Source: Anaerolineae bacterium | GTDB lineage: Bacteria; Chloroflexota; Anaerolineae; Promineifilales; Promineifilaceae | Assembly: GCA_023384355.1 (NCBI GenBank) | Contig: JAHDWL010000023.1 | Coordinates: 1 to 47,549, forward strand | Length of the DNA stretch: 47,549 nt | Reading direction: 5' to 3' | Part shown: positions 9,155 to 17,748 of the stretch, piece after piece | Numbering within the stretch: the first letter of the stretch is position 1 | Layout of the letters: every line of letters begins with the position of its first letter | Position numbers and translations under genes: made by a program | Notes under the pieces: generated by a model | What the model was told of the DNA's origin: nothing | The model's input: the letters and a program-made list of their open reading frames with translations, nothing else | The model's database searches: none

Positions 9155-9183
9155 TTGTTTGTTATGAGGTTGAGACCTATACT
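9155..9183 (+). promoter_or_regulatory. Candidate promoter for the first solute-binding protein
   Basis: TTGTTT at 9155-9160, 17-nt spacer, TATACT at 9178-9183, placing the start of transcription about 17 nt before the ATG at 9207. A clear AAGGAG ribosome site follows at 9195-9200. A separate promoter would let the abundant binding protein be made at a higher level than the regulator and kinase. Confidence 0.55.
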
Positions 9184-9206
9184 GTTTTGTTGACAAGGAG
9201 AAAAGC

Positions 9207-10685
9207 ATGAAACGATTTACCCTTTTGATCACGTTATTGGTTCTGACCGCCCTGATGGTCGCTTGCGGTGGCGCGCCGGCCACCGAAGCCCCGGCCGCGA
9301 CCGAGGCTCCGGTAGTGGAAGAGGCCCCGACCGAGGCCCCTGCTCCTACCGAGGCTCCGACCGAAGCTCCTGCCCCGACTGAAGCCCCCGCTCCGACCGA
9401 GGAACCCGCCGCGACTGAAGCCCCGGCTGAGGAACCCGCGGCCGAAGGCTCCTTCCTGGAGCGCGCCATCGCCGGCGAATACGCCGGAACGAAGGTTAAC
9501 CTGATGGGCGTCATGGTTGAGCAGGACGGCGAGAAAATGGAAGCGGCTGTCGCACCCTTCGAGGAGCTGACCGGCATCGATGTCGTCTACGAAGGCACGA
9601 AAGAGTTTGAGACGGCGATCAACGTACGCGTGGACGCGGGCGACGCCCCCGACATTGCCAATATCTCCCAGCCTGCCATGGCTGCCCGCTTCGCCGCTGA
9701 CGGCGCGCTGGTCGATGTCTCGTCCTTCATCCCGATGGAGAAACTGCAGGAGAACTACATCGACAGCTGGCTCCAAATGGCGACGATGCCCGGGCCGGAT
9801 GGCGAAGACATCATGTCCGGTGTCTGGCACCGCGCCTCCGTCAAGAGCATGGTCTTCTATCCGAAGGCTAAATTCGACGAAGCCGGTTACGTTGTCCCGG
9901 AAACCTGGGATGAAATGCTTGCCCTGACCCAGCAGATTGCCGACGACGGCGACACTGCCTGGTGCATCGGCATCGAGTCCGGCGCGGCCACCGGTTGGGT
10001 AGCCACCGACTGGATCGAGAACATCATGCTGCGCACGACCTCCCTGGAGAACTACGACGCCTGGGTTGCCGGCGAACTGCCCTTCTCCTCCCCCGAAGTG
10101 AAGAACGCGTGGGAGAAGATGAGCGAGATCTGGCTCAATCCTGATTACGTCATGGGTGGCGTTGACTCCATCCTCTCGACCTTCATCGGCGACTCCCCGG
10201 TCCCGATGTTCACCGACCCGCCCGGCTGCTGGTTCCATGCCCAGGCTCCGTGGATTGTCGACTTCTTCGGCAAGGACGACCTGGTCGCCGGTGTGGATTA
10301 TGACTTCTTCTACCTGCCGCCCATCGACGAACAGTACGGGCGACCGGTACTGGGCGCCGGCGACCTCATGGTCATGTTCAATGACCGTCCGGAAGTCCGC
10401 GCTTTGATGGAGTTCTTCAGCACGCCTGCGGGTGTCGAGGAATGGGTCAAGCTGGGCGGAACGCTGTCCCCGCACAAGGGCGCCAATATCGATTGGTATC
10501 CGACTGATACGGACAAGAAGGTCGCGCAGTTGCTTCTGGATGCCACCAGCATTCGCTTCGACGCCTCTGACCTGATGCCGGCCGAAGTCGGCGCCGGCAC
10601 TTTCTGGTCCGGCTCGGTCGATTACCTGAGCGGCGAAGATCTGGACACCGTTCTGGCCGAAATCGACGCTTCCTGGCCGAAGTAA
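9207..10685 (+). CDS. Carbohydrate ABC transporter solute-binding lipoprotein (first of two)
   Basis: 492 residues. Lipoprotein signal peptide with lipobox LMVAC (Cys at about residue 21), then an extracytoplasmic linker of about 60 residues made of APTEAP-like repeats, then a family 1 solute-binding fold. The mature part resembles alpha-glucoside/oligosaccharide binding proteins (DPPGCWFHAQAPWIVDFF near residue 340). It would sit on the outer face of the membrane and hand sugar to a MalF/MalG-type permease. No permease is adjacent: the nearest are 8.5 kb downstream next to a second binding protein. Its place directly behind the ROK repressor and kinase suggests an amino-sugar or glucoside ligand, but the ligand cannot be read from sequence. 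Confidence 0.93.
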   Translation: MKRFTLLITLLVLTALMVACGGAPATEAPAATEAPVVEEAPTEAPAPTEAPTEAPAPTEAPAPTEEPAATEAPAEEPAAEGSFLERAIAGEYAGTKVNLMGVMVEQDGEKMEAAVAPFEELTGIDVVYEGTKEFETAINVRVDAGDAPDIANISQPAMAARFAADGALVDVSSFIPMEKLQENYIDSWLQMATMPGPDGEDIMSGVWHRASVKSMVFYPKAKFDEAGYVVPETWDEMLALTQQIADDGDTAWCIGIESGAATGWVATDWIENIMLRTTSLENYDAWVAGELPFSSPEVKNAWEKMSEIWLNPDYVMGGVDSILSTFIGDSPVPMFTDPPGCWFHAQAPWIVDFFGKDDLVAGVDYDFFYLPPIDEQYGRPVLGAGDLMVMFNDRPEVRALMEFFSTPAGVEEWVKLGGTLSPHKGANIDWYPTDTDKKVAQLLLDATSIRFDASDLMPAEVGAGTFWSGSVDYLSGEDLDTVLAEIDASWPK

Positions 10686-10777
10686 GTTTTTTAACGGCAG
10701 ACCTGCTGAACTGGCCGGGAGTTCTTCTTCGAAAAGTTCCGCGGGTCGTTCAATAGCAGTTTAACCTGACAAACGAC

Positions 10778-10812
10778 AAGGGGCGGGTCTCGCGCGAGCG
10801 GGATCCGCCCTT
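10778..10812 (+). terminator. GC-rich hairpin after the first solute-binding protein
   Basis: AAGGG plus CGGGTC (10778-10789, one bulged G) pairs with GATCCGCCCTT (10802-10812), with a loop of about 12 nt and one G-U pair. No U-tract follows, so it may stabilise the upstream mRNA 3' end or attenuate rather than fully terminate transcription before nagZ. Confidence 0.5.
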
Positions 10813-10867
10813 AGTCGTATGATCGGGCCCGGTTTTCCCAGACCCTCCAATTCCGCGAGTACTATTA

Positions 10868-12442
10868 ATGACTACCAGGCACGAAGACCTCATCGGCTAC
10901 AAGCTCATGCTTGCCTTCGACGGCATGACGCCCCCGGCGCGCATTCTGGAGTGGATCGCCAACCGTCGGGTGGGTGGCTTCTCGCTGTTCCGGCCATACA
11001 ACTACACCAGTCCGGGCCAGGTGCGCGAACTGACGGCCGCCCTGCAGCGCGCCGCCCGCGAAGCCGGCCAGGCTCCGCTGCTGTTTGCAACCGACCAGGA
11101 AGGCGGCCAACTGGCGGCCATGGGCGAAGGCACGACGCAGTTCGCCGGCAACATGGCTCTGGGGGCCACGCGCGACCCGGAACTGGCGCGGAGAGTCGGC
11201 CGGGCAATCGGCCTGGAACTGGCGGCGATGGGGGTCAACATCAATTACGGCCCGGTGCTCGACCTGAACACCAACCCGCGCAATCCATCGCTCGGCATCC
11301 GCGCCTTCGGCGACGAACCGGGCAACGCCGCACGACTCGGCGCGGCATGGGTTCAGGGGTTGCAATCGGCAGGAGTGGCCGCCACGCTCAAGCATTTCCC
11401 CGGCAAGGGCGAGGCGGCGGTCGATTCCCATTACAAAATGCCCGTCATCGCCCACGATCGCCAACGTCTCGAGGCGGTCGAGCTTCCACCGTTCAAGGCC
11501 GGCATTGAGGCCGGGGCCAAGCTGCTCATGACCGGACACTTTGCCATTCCCGCCCTGACCGGCACCAGCGCCTACCCGGCCACCGTCGCCCGGCGCGTGA
11601 TGACTGATTTCGCCCGTGGCGAGCTGGGATTCCAGGGCGTCATCATCACCGACGCTCTCGACATGGGCGCGATCACCCAGGGCGTGGGGCAAATCATCGA
11701 CGTCATTGCCGCCGTCCGTGCCGGGGTCGACCTGATGCTCATTATGCTGGACGCCGACACCCAGGAGCGGCTCTATAATGGATTGAATCTGGCTTATACG
11801 CGCGAATTGCTCGACGCCGATCAGGTTCAGGCGTCGGTGAAACGCATTATGAACCTGAAGGAGTGGGCGGCCGCCAAACCGCAACCGGATATTGCCGTCG
11901 TCGGTTGCGCGGAACATCGCGCACTGGAGCGAGAGCTTGCCCGCCGGTCAATCACCCTCGTGAAGGATGAGGCCGGTTTGCTGCCCTTGCGACTTGCAGA
12001 CGGCGCTCGCGTGGCCGCCGTCATGCCCGCGCCGAAAGACCTGACACCGGCCGACACATCCTCGACCATCACGCCCCACCTCGGCGCAGCCATCCGCGCC
12101 TGTCATCCGAACGTCGATGAGTTCGTGACAAGCCATCATCCAACCAGTCAGGAGATCGCCGCGCTGCGCGAGCGGCTGGCCGGCTACGATCTGCTCGTGC
12201 TGGGCACGATCAACGCCTCGATGCAGCCGGAACAACCGGCAATGGTCAACGAGTTGCTTACACTGGACATTCCGACCGTCACCGTCGCCATGCGAACGCC
12301 CTACGACCTGGCCACCTTTCCGGCGTCCCGGACCCATCTCTGTACCTACAGCATCCAGCCCGCTTCGCTCGACGCGCTGGCGGCGGCGCTGTTCGGCGAA
12401 TTCAGTCCCACCGGACAACTCCCGGTCTCCGTCTCGGGGTAA
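10868..12442 (+). CDS. nagZ: Glycoside hydrolase family 3, NagZ-like beta-N-acetylhexosaminidase
   Basis: 524 residues. It has the GH3 barrel signatures LFATDQEGGQ (72-81), KHFPGKG (175-181), the DSH of the NagZ loop (186-188; His188 is the acid/base in characterised NagZ enzymes) and ITDALDMGAI with the nucleophile Asp262. Family GH3 NagZ releases GlcNAc from peptidoglycan fragments or chitooligosaccharides. The usual KHFPGHG reads KHFPGKG here. A second domain of about 170 residues follows the barrel, as in two-domain Gram-positive-type NagZ. There is no signal peptide, so it acts in the cytoplasm on imported sugars. The ATG has no obvious Shine-Dalgarno. The next gene, nagA, starts 4 nt after its stop. 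Confidence 0.93.
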   Translation: MTTRHEDLIGYKLMLAFDGMTPPARILEWIANRRVGGFSLFRPYNYTSPGQVRELTAALQRAAREAGQAPLLFATDQEGGQLAAMGEGTTQFAGNMALGATRDPELARRVGRAIGLELAAMGVNINYGPVLDLNTNPRNPSLGIRAFGDEPGNAARLGAAWVQGLQSAGVAATLKHFPGKGEAAVDSHYKMPVIAHDRQRLEAVELPPFKAGIEAGAKLLMTGHFAIPALTGTSAYPATVARRVMTDFARGELGFQGVIITDALDMGAITQGVGQIIDVIAAVRAGVDLMLIMLDADTQERLYNGLNLAYTRELLDADQVQASVKRIMNLKEWAAAKPQPDIAVVGCAEHRALERELARRSITLVKDEAGLLPLRLADGARVAAVMPAPKDLTPADTSSTITPHLGAAIRACHPNVDEFVTSHHPTSQEIAALRERLAGYDLLVLGTINASMQPEQPAMVNELLTLDIPTVTVAMRTPYDLATFPASRTHLCTYSIQPASLDALAAALFGEFSPTGQLPVSVSG

Positions 12443-12446
12443 ATCA

Positions 12447-13610
12447 ATGCTCGCCGTCACCCAGGTCACACTCATCACGCCGGACACGGTCATCGAAAAC
12501 GGCACGCTGCTCGTCGCCGGCGGGCGCATTCTGGCTGTCGGCGGGCCGTCGTTGTCGGTCGCCGATGCGACCGAGATACGGGAAGCTCCCGGCCTTATTC
12601 TTGCGCCCGGTTTTCTTGATTTGCAGGTTAACGGCGGTTTCGGCCTTGATTTCACCGCTAATCCTGCCACGATCTGGGATGTCGCCGCCCGCTTGCCGCG
12701 TTACGGCGTCACCAGCTTCCTGCCGACCATCATCACCTCGCCGCCGGAAAAGGTTCGCGCCGCGCAACGCGCGCTGGCCGGCGGGCCACCCACCGGGTGG
12801 ACAGGAGCCACACCACTCGGATTGCATCTCGAAGGGCCATTTTTGAATCCCGGCAAAAAAGGGGCGCACAATCCGGCGTATCTGCGGACTGCCTCAGCCG
12901 AGAGCATCGCCGACTGGTCGCCGGATAACGGCGTCCGGCTGGTCACGCTGGCTCCCGAGTTGCCGTGGGCGCTTGAGGCGACGGCCGAATTGAGTCGCCG
13001 TGGTGTCGTCGTCAGCGCCGGGCACTCGCTGGCCACCTACGACGAAGCCGCCGCCGGCTTCAACGCGGGCGCGCGCTACGCCACCCATCTCTTCAACGCC
13101 ATGCCTACCCTTCACCATCGGGACCCGGGGCTGGTCGCGGCGGCGCTGGTCGACCCACGCATCACCATCGGCCTGATACCCGACGGGTTACACGTCCACC
13201 CGGCGCTCGTGAAGCTGGTATGGCGCTTGCTTGGCCGCGACCGCCTGAACCTCGTCACCGACGCGATGGCCGCCATGGGCATGCCCCCCGATGAATATCT
13301 GCTTGGCGATTTTCGGGTGAAGGTCGACGAGACCTCGGCCCGCCTGCCTGATGGCACTCTGGCCGGCTGCATCCTTTCGCTCGACGCCATACTGCGCGCC
13401 TTCCGGAGCATGACCGGCGCTTCGCTGCCGGATCTGCTGGCCACAGTAACGACCACGCCGGCCGGTCTGCTGGGTCTGGGGAATAAACTCGGACGAATCG
13501 CGCCGGGAATGGCGGCCGATTTCGTGCTCATGACGCCCGACCTGTCGATTGTCGAAACATTTATCGCCGGAAAATCGACCTTCCGGCAACAGGACGATCG
13601 CGCCGGATAG
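12447..13610 (+). CDS. nagA: N-acetylglucosamine-6-phosphate deacetylase
   Basis: 387 residues. Amidohydrolase fold with metal ligand Glu129 in HLEGPFLNP, His193 in SAGHSLA, His214 in THLFNAMP and catalytic Asp272 in VTDAMAAMG. It hydrolyses GlcNAc-6-P to GlcN-6-P and acetate in the cytoplasm. The first metal-site HxH of other amidohydrolases is absent (DLQVNGGFG), as in E. coli-type NagA that uses one metal. It forms an operon with nagZ (4-nt gap), and its product is the substrate of the SIS-domain enzyme 2.6 kb downstream. Confidence 0.95.
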   Translation: MLAVTQVTLITPDTVIENGTLLVAGGRILAVGGPSLSVADATEIREAPGLILAPGFLDLQVNGGFGLDFTANPATIWDVAARLPRYGVTSFLPTIITSPPEKVRAAQRALAGGPPTGWTGATPLGLHLEGPFLNPGKKGAHNPAYLRTASAESIADWSPDNGVRLVTLAPELPWALEATAELSRRGVVVSAGHSLATYDEAAAGFNAGARYATHLFNAMPTLHHRDPGLVAAALVDPRITIGLIPDGLHVHPALVKLVWRLLGRDRLNLVTDAMAAMGMPPDEYLLGDFRVKVDETSARLPDGTLAGCILSLDAILRAFRSMTGASLPDLLATVTTTPAGLLGLGNKLGRIAPGMAADFVLMTPDLSIVETFIAGKSTFRQQDDRAG

Positions 13611-13630
13611 GTGAGGGCTGACCGCTTTGC

Positions 13631-13660
13631 TTGCCCCGGCAAAGGCGAGGTAGATACAAT
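13631..13660 (+). promoter_or_regulatory. Candidate promoter before the membrane spermidine-synthase-like gene
   Basis: TTGCCC at 13631-13636, 18-nt spacer, TACAAT at 13655-13660. The predicted leader of about 90 nt contains the short hairpin at 13719-13737. Confidence 0.4.
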
Positions 13661-13718
13661 TGAGACCCGTCGCGAGGATCGACTGTTTGGCTCGATCGGC
13701 TCGCATAATTCCAATGTG

Positions 13719-13737
13719 GAAAGGGGAGTCCCCTTTC
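13719..13737. repeat. Short perfect inverted repeat in the leader of the membrane protein gene
   Basis: GAAAGGGG (13719-13726) and CCCCTTTC (13730-13737) with loop AGT, 20 nt before the ATG. It could be a regulatory hairpin, or an operator if bound as DNA. It has no U-tract, so it is not a standard terminator. Confidence 0.5.
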
Positions 13738-13756
13738 GTTCAAGGTGTTTTTGATT

Positions 13757-16231
13757 ATGAAGACGACCAGGCAATTGTTGGTTGGCGTGTTCCTCATTAG
13801 TATGGGTGCGCTGGCCCTGGAAGTTGTATTGACACGGATTTTTTCCGTCACCATGTGGTACCACTTCGCCTTTCTGGCCATCTCCATGGCGCTCATGGGC
13901 AGTGCCACCGCCGGCGTGTTGCTCTATTTCTTCCCGCGCCTGACCCGACCCGAAGCAGCGCGAAAGTGGATCGGCCGCGCGTCAATTGCGCTGTCGGTAG
14001 CCGTCCCGGCCGTGTTCCTCATCTACCTGCGTATTCCCTTCCGCCCGGTGCTGATGAATCGCGACGGCGCATTTTCGCCCGAACAAATAGGTTGGCTGGC
14101 GCTCATCTATATCCTCCTCTCCATTCCGTTTTTCCTCTCCGGCTCGGTATTGGCGCTGACTCTCGCCGGATGGCCGGACGAGGCGGGAAAAATCTACGCC
14201 GCCGACTTGACCGGCGCAGCGCTGGGTTGTTTGTTCAGTGTGGCGGCGCTATCACGCCTGGGTGGGGTCAACGCGTTGCTTCTGCTGAGCCTGGTGCTGG
14301 CCCTGGCCGCAACTGCCTTCATCTATGGTCGTCGCGGCTGGGCGATCACCGCCGGCCTCGCCGTCCTGATCACCGGCGGCTTGCTCATCAGCAACCTGAA
14401 CTCCCCCTGGGTGCGCATCGTCGTGAACAAGGCCGGCGGCGAGGAGCCAACGGTGGTCTATGAGAAGTGGAATATACATTCGCGTGTAACCGTCTATGAA
14501 ACCCAGGTCTTCCCGTTCTTCTGGGGAATATCACCCCAAAAGTGGGAGGAGACCATTGCCGCCGGCGGCAATTGGGATCACTCCCTGTTACTCATTGACG
14601 CCGTAGCCGGGACCCCCATCCAGCGATTCAACGGCGATCTGTCAACCGTCCAGTTTCTTCGCAACGACCTGACATCGATCGCCTACCTGATCGCCGAAGA
14701 TCCGGAGACATTGATCATCGGCCCGGGCGGCGGCAGGGACGTTCTGGCCGCTTTGGCCAGCGGCGCGCCCCACGTCACGGCTATTGAAGTCAATCCGGCT
14801 GTAATCAACGCTGTGAAGGGGCCTTTCGCCGATTATGCGGGACATCTCTATGACCGACCGGATGTTTCGGCCGTCGTCGCTGATGCCCGCGGTTTCATCG
14901 AACGCAGCACCGATTCCTTCGACATCATCCAGGCATCGTTGATCGACACCTGGGCAGCCGGCGGTTCCGGCGCGTTCGCGCTATCCGAAAACAGTCTCTA
15001 CACCAAGGAAGCATTCACCAGCTACTTCAATCACCTGAGCGAGAACGGCATTCTGAGCGTGTCGCGCTGGTATTTGCCCAGTCGCCCGGCCGAAACCCTG
15101 CGGCTGGTGACGACCGGCCTGGCCGGCTGGACCGACGCGGGGGTGGCGGACGCACGGGATCACGTAGCCGTCATCGCCCTGCTCGATCCCACTCGCGCCC
15201 AGACCGAAGGATTATCCACCACATTATTCAAGCGAACTCCCTTCACGCCCGAAGAAGTATCACGATTGCAGGAATTGGCCGAGAGTTACGGCTATCGGGT
15301 GCTCTATGCCCCTGGGTTGGAGCCGTTCGAAGAGGTCGGCGAGTTTATCGCCAATCCCGATCATGACACACTCATCGCCAATTACCCGCTCGATATTTCC
15401 CCGGCGACGGATGATCGCCCGTTCTTCTTCAACCTCATCCTGCTCGGTGACCTTCTGGACCCGACCCTCAGCGGCAGCGGTGTCTATCGCACAAGCATGG
15501 AAGCCATTTATATTCTCTTCGCCGTCATCGGCGTCACGGCGACGCTCAGCATGTTGTTCATCCTGTTGCCGCTGTGGCTTGGCTCGCGCCGGCGGCAACT
15601 CGCGCGGCCATCCACCCCAACGCTGGCCTACTTCGGTATACTCGGTCTGGCTTTCATGATGGTCGAAATCCCGATGATACAAAAGCTGACAGTCTACCTT
15701 GGCCAGCCGGTCTACTCTCTGGCGGTTGTCCTGTTCTCCCTGCTGCTCTTCAGCGGCATCGGCAGCTGGTGGAGCGGCCGCTGGTCTCCCGACGCAATTG
15801 GGAACAATCTGCGACGCACCTTTCCGGCGTTGATCGCTTTCCTTCTGATCAACGCGGTGGTCAACAGCCTCATCCTGAAAGCGACGCTGCACTTTGGCCT
15901 GGGCGCACGGCTATTCGTGGCCGTCCTTTTGCTGTCTGTTCTCGGCTTTCTCATGGGAATCCCCTTCCCGGTGGGCATCCGTTGGGCCGGCCGGCGACAA
16001 CCGTCCGTCGTGCCCTGGCTGTGGGGCATCAACGGCGTCACATCTGTACTCGGCTCAGCCCTGGCCACAGCGCTGGCCATCCACATCGGCTTTCGCCTTA
16101 CGTTGATCGTGGCTACCCTCGTCTATGCGTCGGCGGCCGCGTTATTCTTTTATATGCTCAGGAGTTCCTCCTCGGAAGCGGAACCGGCCCTCACCGATGG
16201 TCATGACCTGGCCAGCCCTGAACCCGCCTGA
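13757..16231 (+). CDS. Membrane-embedded spermidine-synthase-like protein (TM - Rossmann - TM)
   Basis: 824 residues from the ATG at 13757 (a GTG at 13745 is also in frame). Roughly six hydrophobic helices lie in residues 1-210. A soluble aminopropyltransferase/methyltransferase fold follows, with nucleotide-binding loop [12 protein letters not shown] near 320, the acidic residue in [12 protein letters not shown], the VVADARGF motif, and [16 protein letters not shown]. About six more helices occupy 580-805. This architecture recurs in bacterial proteins annotated as spermidine synthase-like; the true substrate is not established. The PAPT-like core keeps the SAM-site acids, but polyamine synthesis is only inference. 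It sits between nagA and the SIS enzyme, which may be chance. Confidence 0.85.
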   Translation: MKTTRQLLVGVFLISMGALALEVVLTRIFSVTMWYHFAFLAISMALMGSATAGVLLYFFPRLTRPEAARKWIGRASIALSVAVPAVFLIYLRIPFRPVLMNRDGAFSPEQIGWLALIYILLSIPFFLSGSVLALTLAGWPDEAGKIYAADLTGAALGCLFSVAALSRLGGVNALLLLSLVLALAATAFIYGRRGWAITAGLAVLITGGLLISNLNSPWVRIVVNKAGGEEPTVVYEKWNIHSRVTVYETQVFPFFWGISPQKWEETIAAGGNWDHSLLLIDAVAGTPIQRFNGDLSTVQFLRNDLTSIAYLIAEDPETLIIGPGGGRDVLAALASGAPHVTAIEVNPAVINAVKGPFADYAGHLYDRPDVSAVVADARGFIERSTDSFDIIQASLIDTWAAGGSGAFALSENSLYTKEAFTSYFNHLSENGILSVSRWYLPSRPAETLRLVTTGLAGWTDAGVADARDHVAVIALLDPTRAQTEGLSTTLFKRTPFTPEEVSRLQELAESYGYRVLYAPGLEPFEEVGEFIANPDHDTLIANYPLDISPATDDRPFFFNLILLGDLLDPTLSGSGVYRTSMEAIYILFAVIGVTATLSMLFILLPLWLGSRRRQLARPSTPTLAYFGILGLAFMMVEIPMIQKLTVYLGQPVYSLAVVLFSLLLFSGIGSWWSGRWSPDAIGNNLRRTFPALIAFLLINAVVNSLILKATLHFGLGARLFVAVLLLSVLGFLMGIPFPVGIRWAGRRQPSVVPWLWGINGVTSVLGSALATALAIHIGFRLTLIVATLVYASAAALFFYMLRSSSSEAEPALTDGHDLASPEPA

Positions 16232-16256
16232 GACCCACACAGATAAAAAATTTCAC

Positions 16257-17309
16257 ATGACATCACTCGAACAAACCCATCTTTACCGCGAAATCCACGA
16301 GCAGCCCGACACGCTGCGACGTTTGCTGGACAAGGAAGAAGCCACCGCCCAGGCCTTGGCCGACCTCATAACGGCGCGCGGGATTGACCATGTGGTCATT
16401 GCCGCCCGCGGCACCAGCGACAACGCCGGCCGCTACGCTCAATACGCGCTGGGCGCGATGAACGGCCTGTCGGTCGGTCTGGCCGCGCCCAGTCTGTTTT
16501 CCATCTATCACCGGCCGCCCCGCTTCGGTAACGCGCTGGTGTTGGGCATCAGCCAGAGCGGTCAGAGTCCCGATATTGTCTCCGTCCTGGCCGAGGCCCG
16601 TCAGCAAGGCGCGTTGACCGCTGTGCTGACCAACCGGACCGACTCGCCGCTGGCGGCCCAGGGAGACGTGGTGATCAACCTGCAAGCCGGCCCCGAACGA
16701 GCAGTGGCGGCAACAAAAACCTACATCGCCGAACTGGCGGCCGTGGCTCTCATCAGCAGCGCCCTCAGCGGATCGGCCGAGCGTCACGCCGAACTCATGC
16801 GCGTCCCCGATGCCGTCGCGAGGACGTTGGAGATGAACCAAACAGTCGCCGCCGCTGCCGAACGATACCGGTACATGCAACGGTGCGTAGTCGTCGGCCG
16901 CGGCTTTAATCTGGCTACGGCTTTTGAGACCGCGCTCAAGTTGAAGGAAATGACGTATACGATTGTCGAGCCATACAGCAGCGCCGATTTCCTCCACGGC
17001 CCGCTGGCGATGATCGAGCGCGGATTCCCCGTGATAGTCATCGCCCCGACAGGAGACATAGCCGCCGAGTTGACGACCTTTGCCGGGACACTCCGGGACC
17101 GGCATGCCGAAGTAATCGCCGTCAGCGACTCGCCCGAGTTGCTGGCGCTGGCTCGGGTGCCGCTGTCCCTGCCTGTGTCCGTCCCCGAATGGCTTTCTCC
17201 ACTAACCGCCATCGTGCCCGGCCAATTGCTGGCCATGCACATCGCCCTCGTCCGCGATCAAAACATCGACGCCCCGCGCGGGATCGAAAAAGTGACCGAG
17301 ACGGTGTAA
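16257..17309 (+). CDS. Two-SIS-domain glucosamine-6-phosphate deaminase/isomerase (NagB-II / GlmS C-terminal type)
   Basis: 350 residues, matching the isomerase half of GlmS without its glutaminase domain. It starts with the family tag [11 protein letters not shown]; sugar-phosphate loops are AARGTSDNA (49-57) and [10 protein letters not shown] (97-106); [12 protein letters not shown] (145-156) is the GlmS-like strand. The second SIS domain has LKLKEMTY with the catalytic Glu, [10 protein letters not shown] with the ring-opening His, and the C-terminal [13 protein letters not shown] with the Lys that binds the sugar. Lacking a glutaminase, it most likely converts GlcN-6-P to Fru-6-P plus ammonia, completing the pathway from NagZ, kinase and NagA. 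I use the ATG at 16257, 25 nt after the previous stop; the frame also extends upstream inside that gene. Confidence 0.87.
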   Translation: MTSLEQTHLYREIHEQPDTLRRLLDKEEATAQALADLITARGIDHVVIAARGTSDNAGRYAQYALGAMNGLSVGLAAPSLFSIYHRPPRFGNALVLGISQSGQSPDIVSVLAEARQQGALTAVLTNRTDSPLAAQGDVVINLQAGPERAVAATKTYIAELAAVALISSALSGSAERHAELMRVPDAVARTLEMNQTVAAAAERYRYMQRCVVVGRGFNLATAFETALKLKEMTYTIVEPYSSADFLHGPLAMIERGFPVIVIAPTGDIAAELTTFAGTLRDRHAEVIAVSDSPELLALARVPLSLPVSVPEWLSPLTAIVPGQLLAMHIALVRDQNIDAPRGIEKVTETV

Positions 17310-17326
17310 ATAATCGGTAGATACCA

Positions 17327-17389
17327 ACCTGACAGGTTCCCGGAAAACAAACTATTCGCCGACAAATTTTCCGGAGGAATCTGTCAGGT
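17327..17389. repeat. 63-bp imperfect palindrome with CTGACAG ends
   Basis: The left arm ACCTGACAGGTTCCCGGAAAA (given here as ACCTGACAG, then GTTCC, then CGGAAAA) pairs with TTTTCCGG, AGGAA and CTGTCAGGT on the right, with two unpaired bases and one mismatch; the loop is about 19 nt. It lies 17 nt after the SIS gene stop and has no U-tract beyond, so it looks more like a palindromic intergenic repeat than a terminator. A similar CTGACAG/CTGTCAG hairpin occurs at 21058-21098. Confidence 0.7.
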
Positions 17390-17437
17390 ATTGCCCTCCA
17401 CAAGCCAATCACGGCAACTTGAATATTTGCATATCTT

Positions 17438-17465
17438 TTGTTTTGGCGTGGAACTATGCTACACT
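17438..17465 (+). promoter_or_regulatory. Candidate promoter for the sugar ABC transporter genes
   Basis: TTGTTT at 17438-17443, 16-nt spacer, TACACT at 17460-17465. The predicted start, about 17472, is followed at once by the cre-like site. Confidence 0.45.
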
Positions 17466-17479
17466 GCCCTTGATGTCGC

Positions 17480-17494
17480 TTGGGAACGCTTTCG
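17480..17494 (+). promoter_or_regulatory. LacI/CcpA-type operator-like site
   Basis: TTGGGAACGCTTTCG fits 13 of 15 positions of the cre consensus WTGNAARCGNWWWCA used by LacI/GalR-family regulators. It lies just downstream of the candidate -10 box, a position that would block transcription. No LacI-family gene is in the window, so the regulator would be encoded elsewhere. Confidence 0.4.
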
Positions 17495-17748
17495 CTTCTC
17501 AATTTTCGGCACGCTGGAGCCGTGTCCCACTTTCCCGGGTATCGCGGCGCGGCATCCAGTCTCTTCACACGTCTGCTTCGCTCATGGTAATAAACCCGCG
17601 CCGGTGTTCAACAGGCGGCAAGGAGGTGGGCAAGTCACACGACAAATCTACAAATACCCTAACAAAACATCGAGTTAAGCTTTAAAAAACGCGCCGACCA
17701 TAACCGGTCGGCATAGGGAACCCATAACACATATGGAGGAGAATCCAA

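Larger units (their letters stand above)
17310..17748. other. 439-bp intergenic region before the second solute-binding protein
   Basis: No gene seen. From left to right it holds the CTGACAG palindrome (17327-17389), a candidate promoter (17438-17465), a cre/LacI-like site (17480-17494), a 7-bp hairpin GCCGACC/GGTCGGC (17693-17712) and the ribosome site GGAGGAG (17735-17741). The long 5' leader, about 275 nt if the promoter is right, is unusual for this window. Confidence 0.55.

Noticed and set aside
9300-9430. Tandem repeat-like DNA in the first solute-binding gene
   Set aside because: It is the coding sequence of the APTEAP-type protein linker, a normal feature of such lipoproteins, not a separate repeat element.
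17693-17712. GCCGACC/GGTCGGC hairpin as a terminator
   Set aside because: Only 7 bp, no U-tract on the plus strand, and no minus-strand gene ends there.
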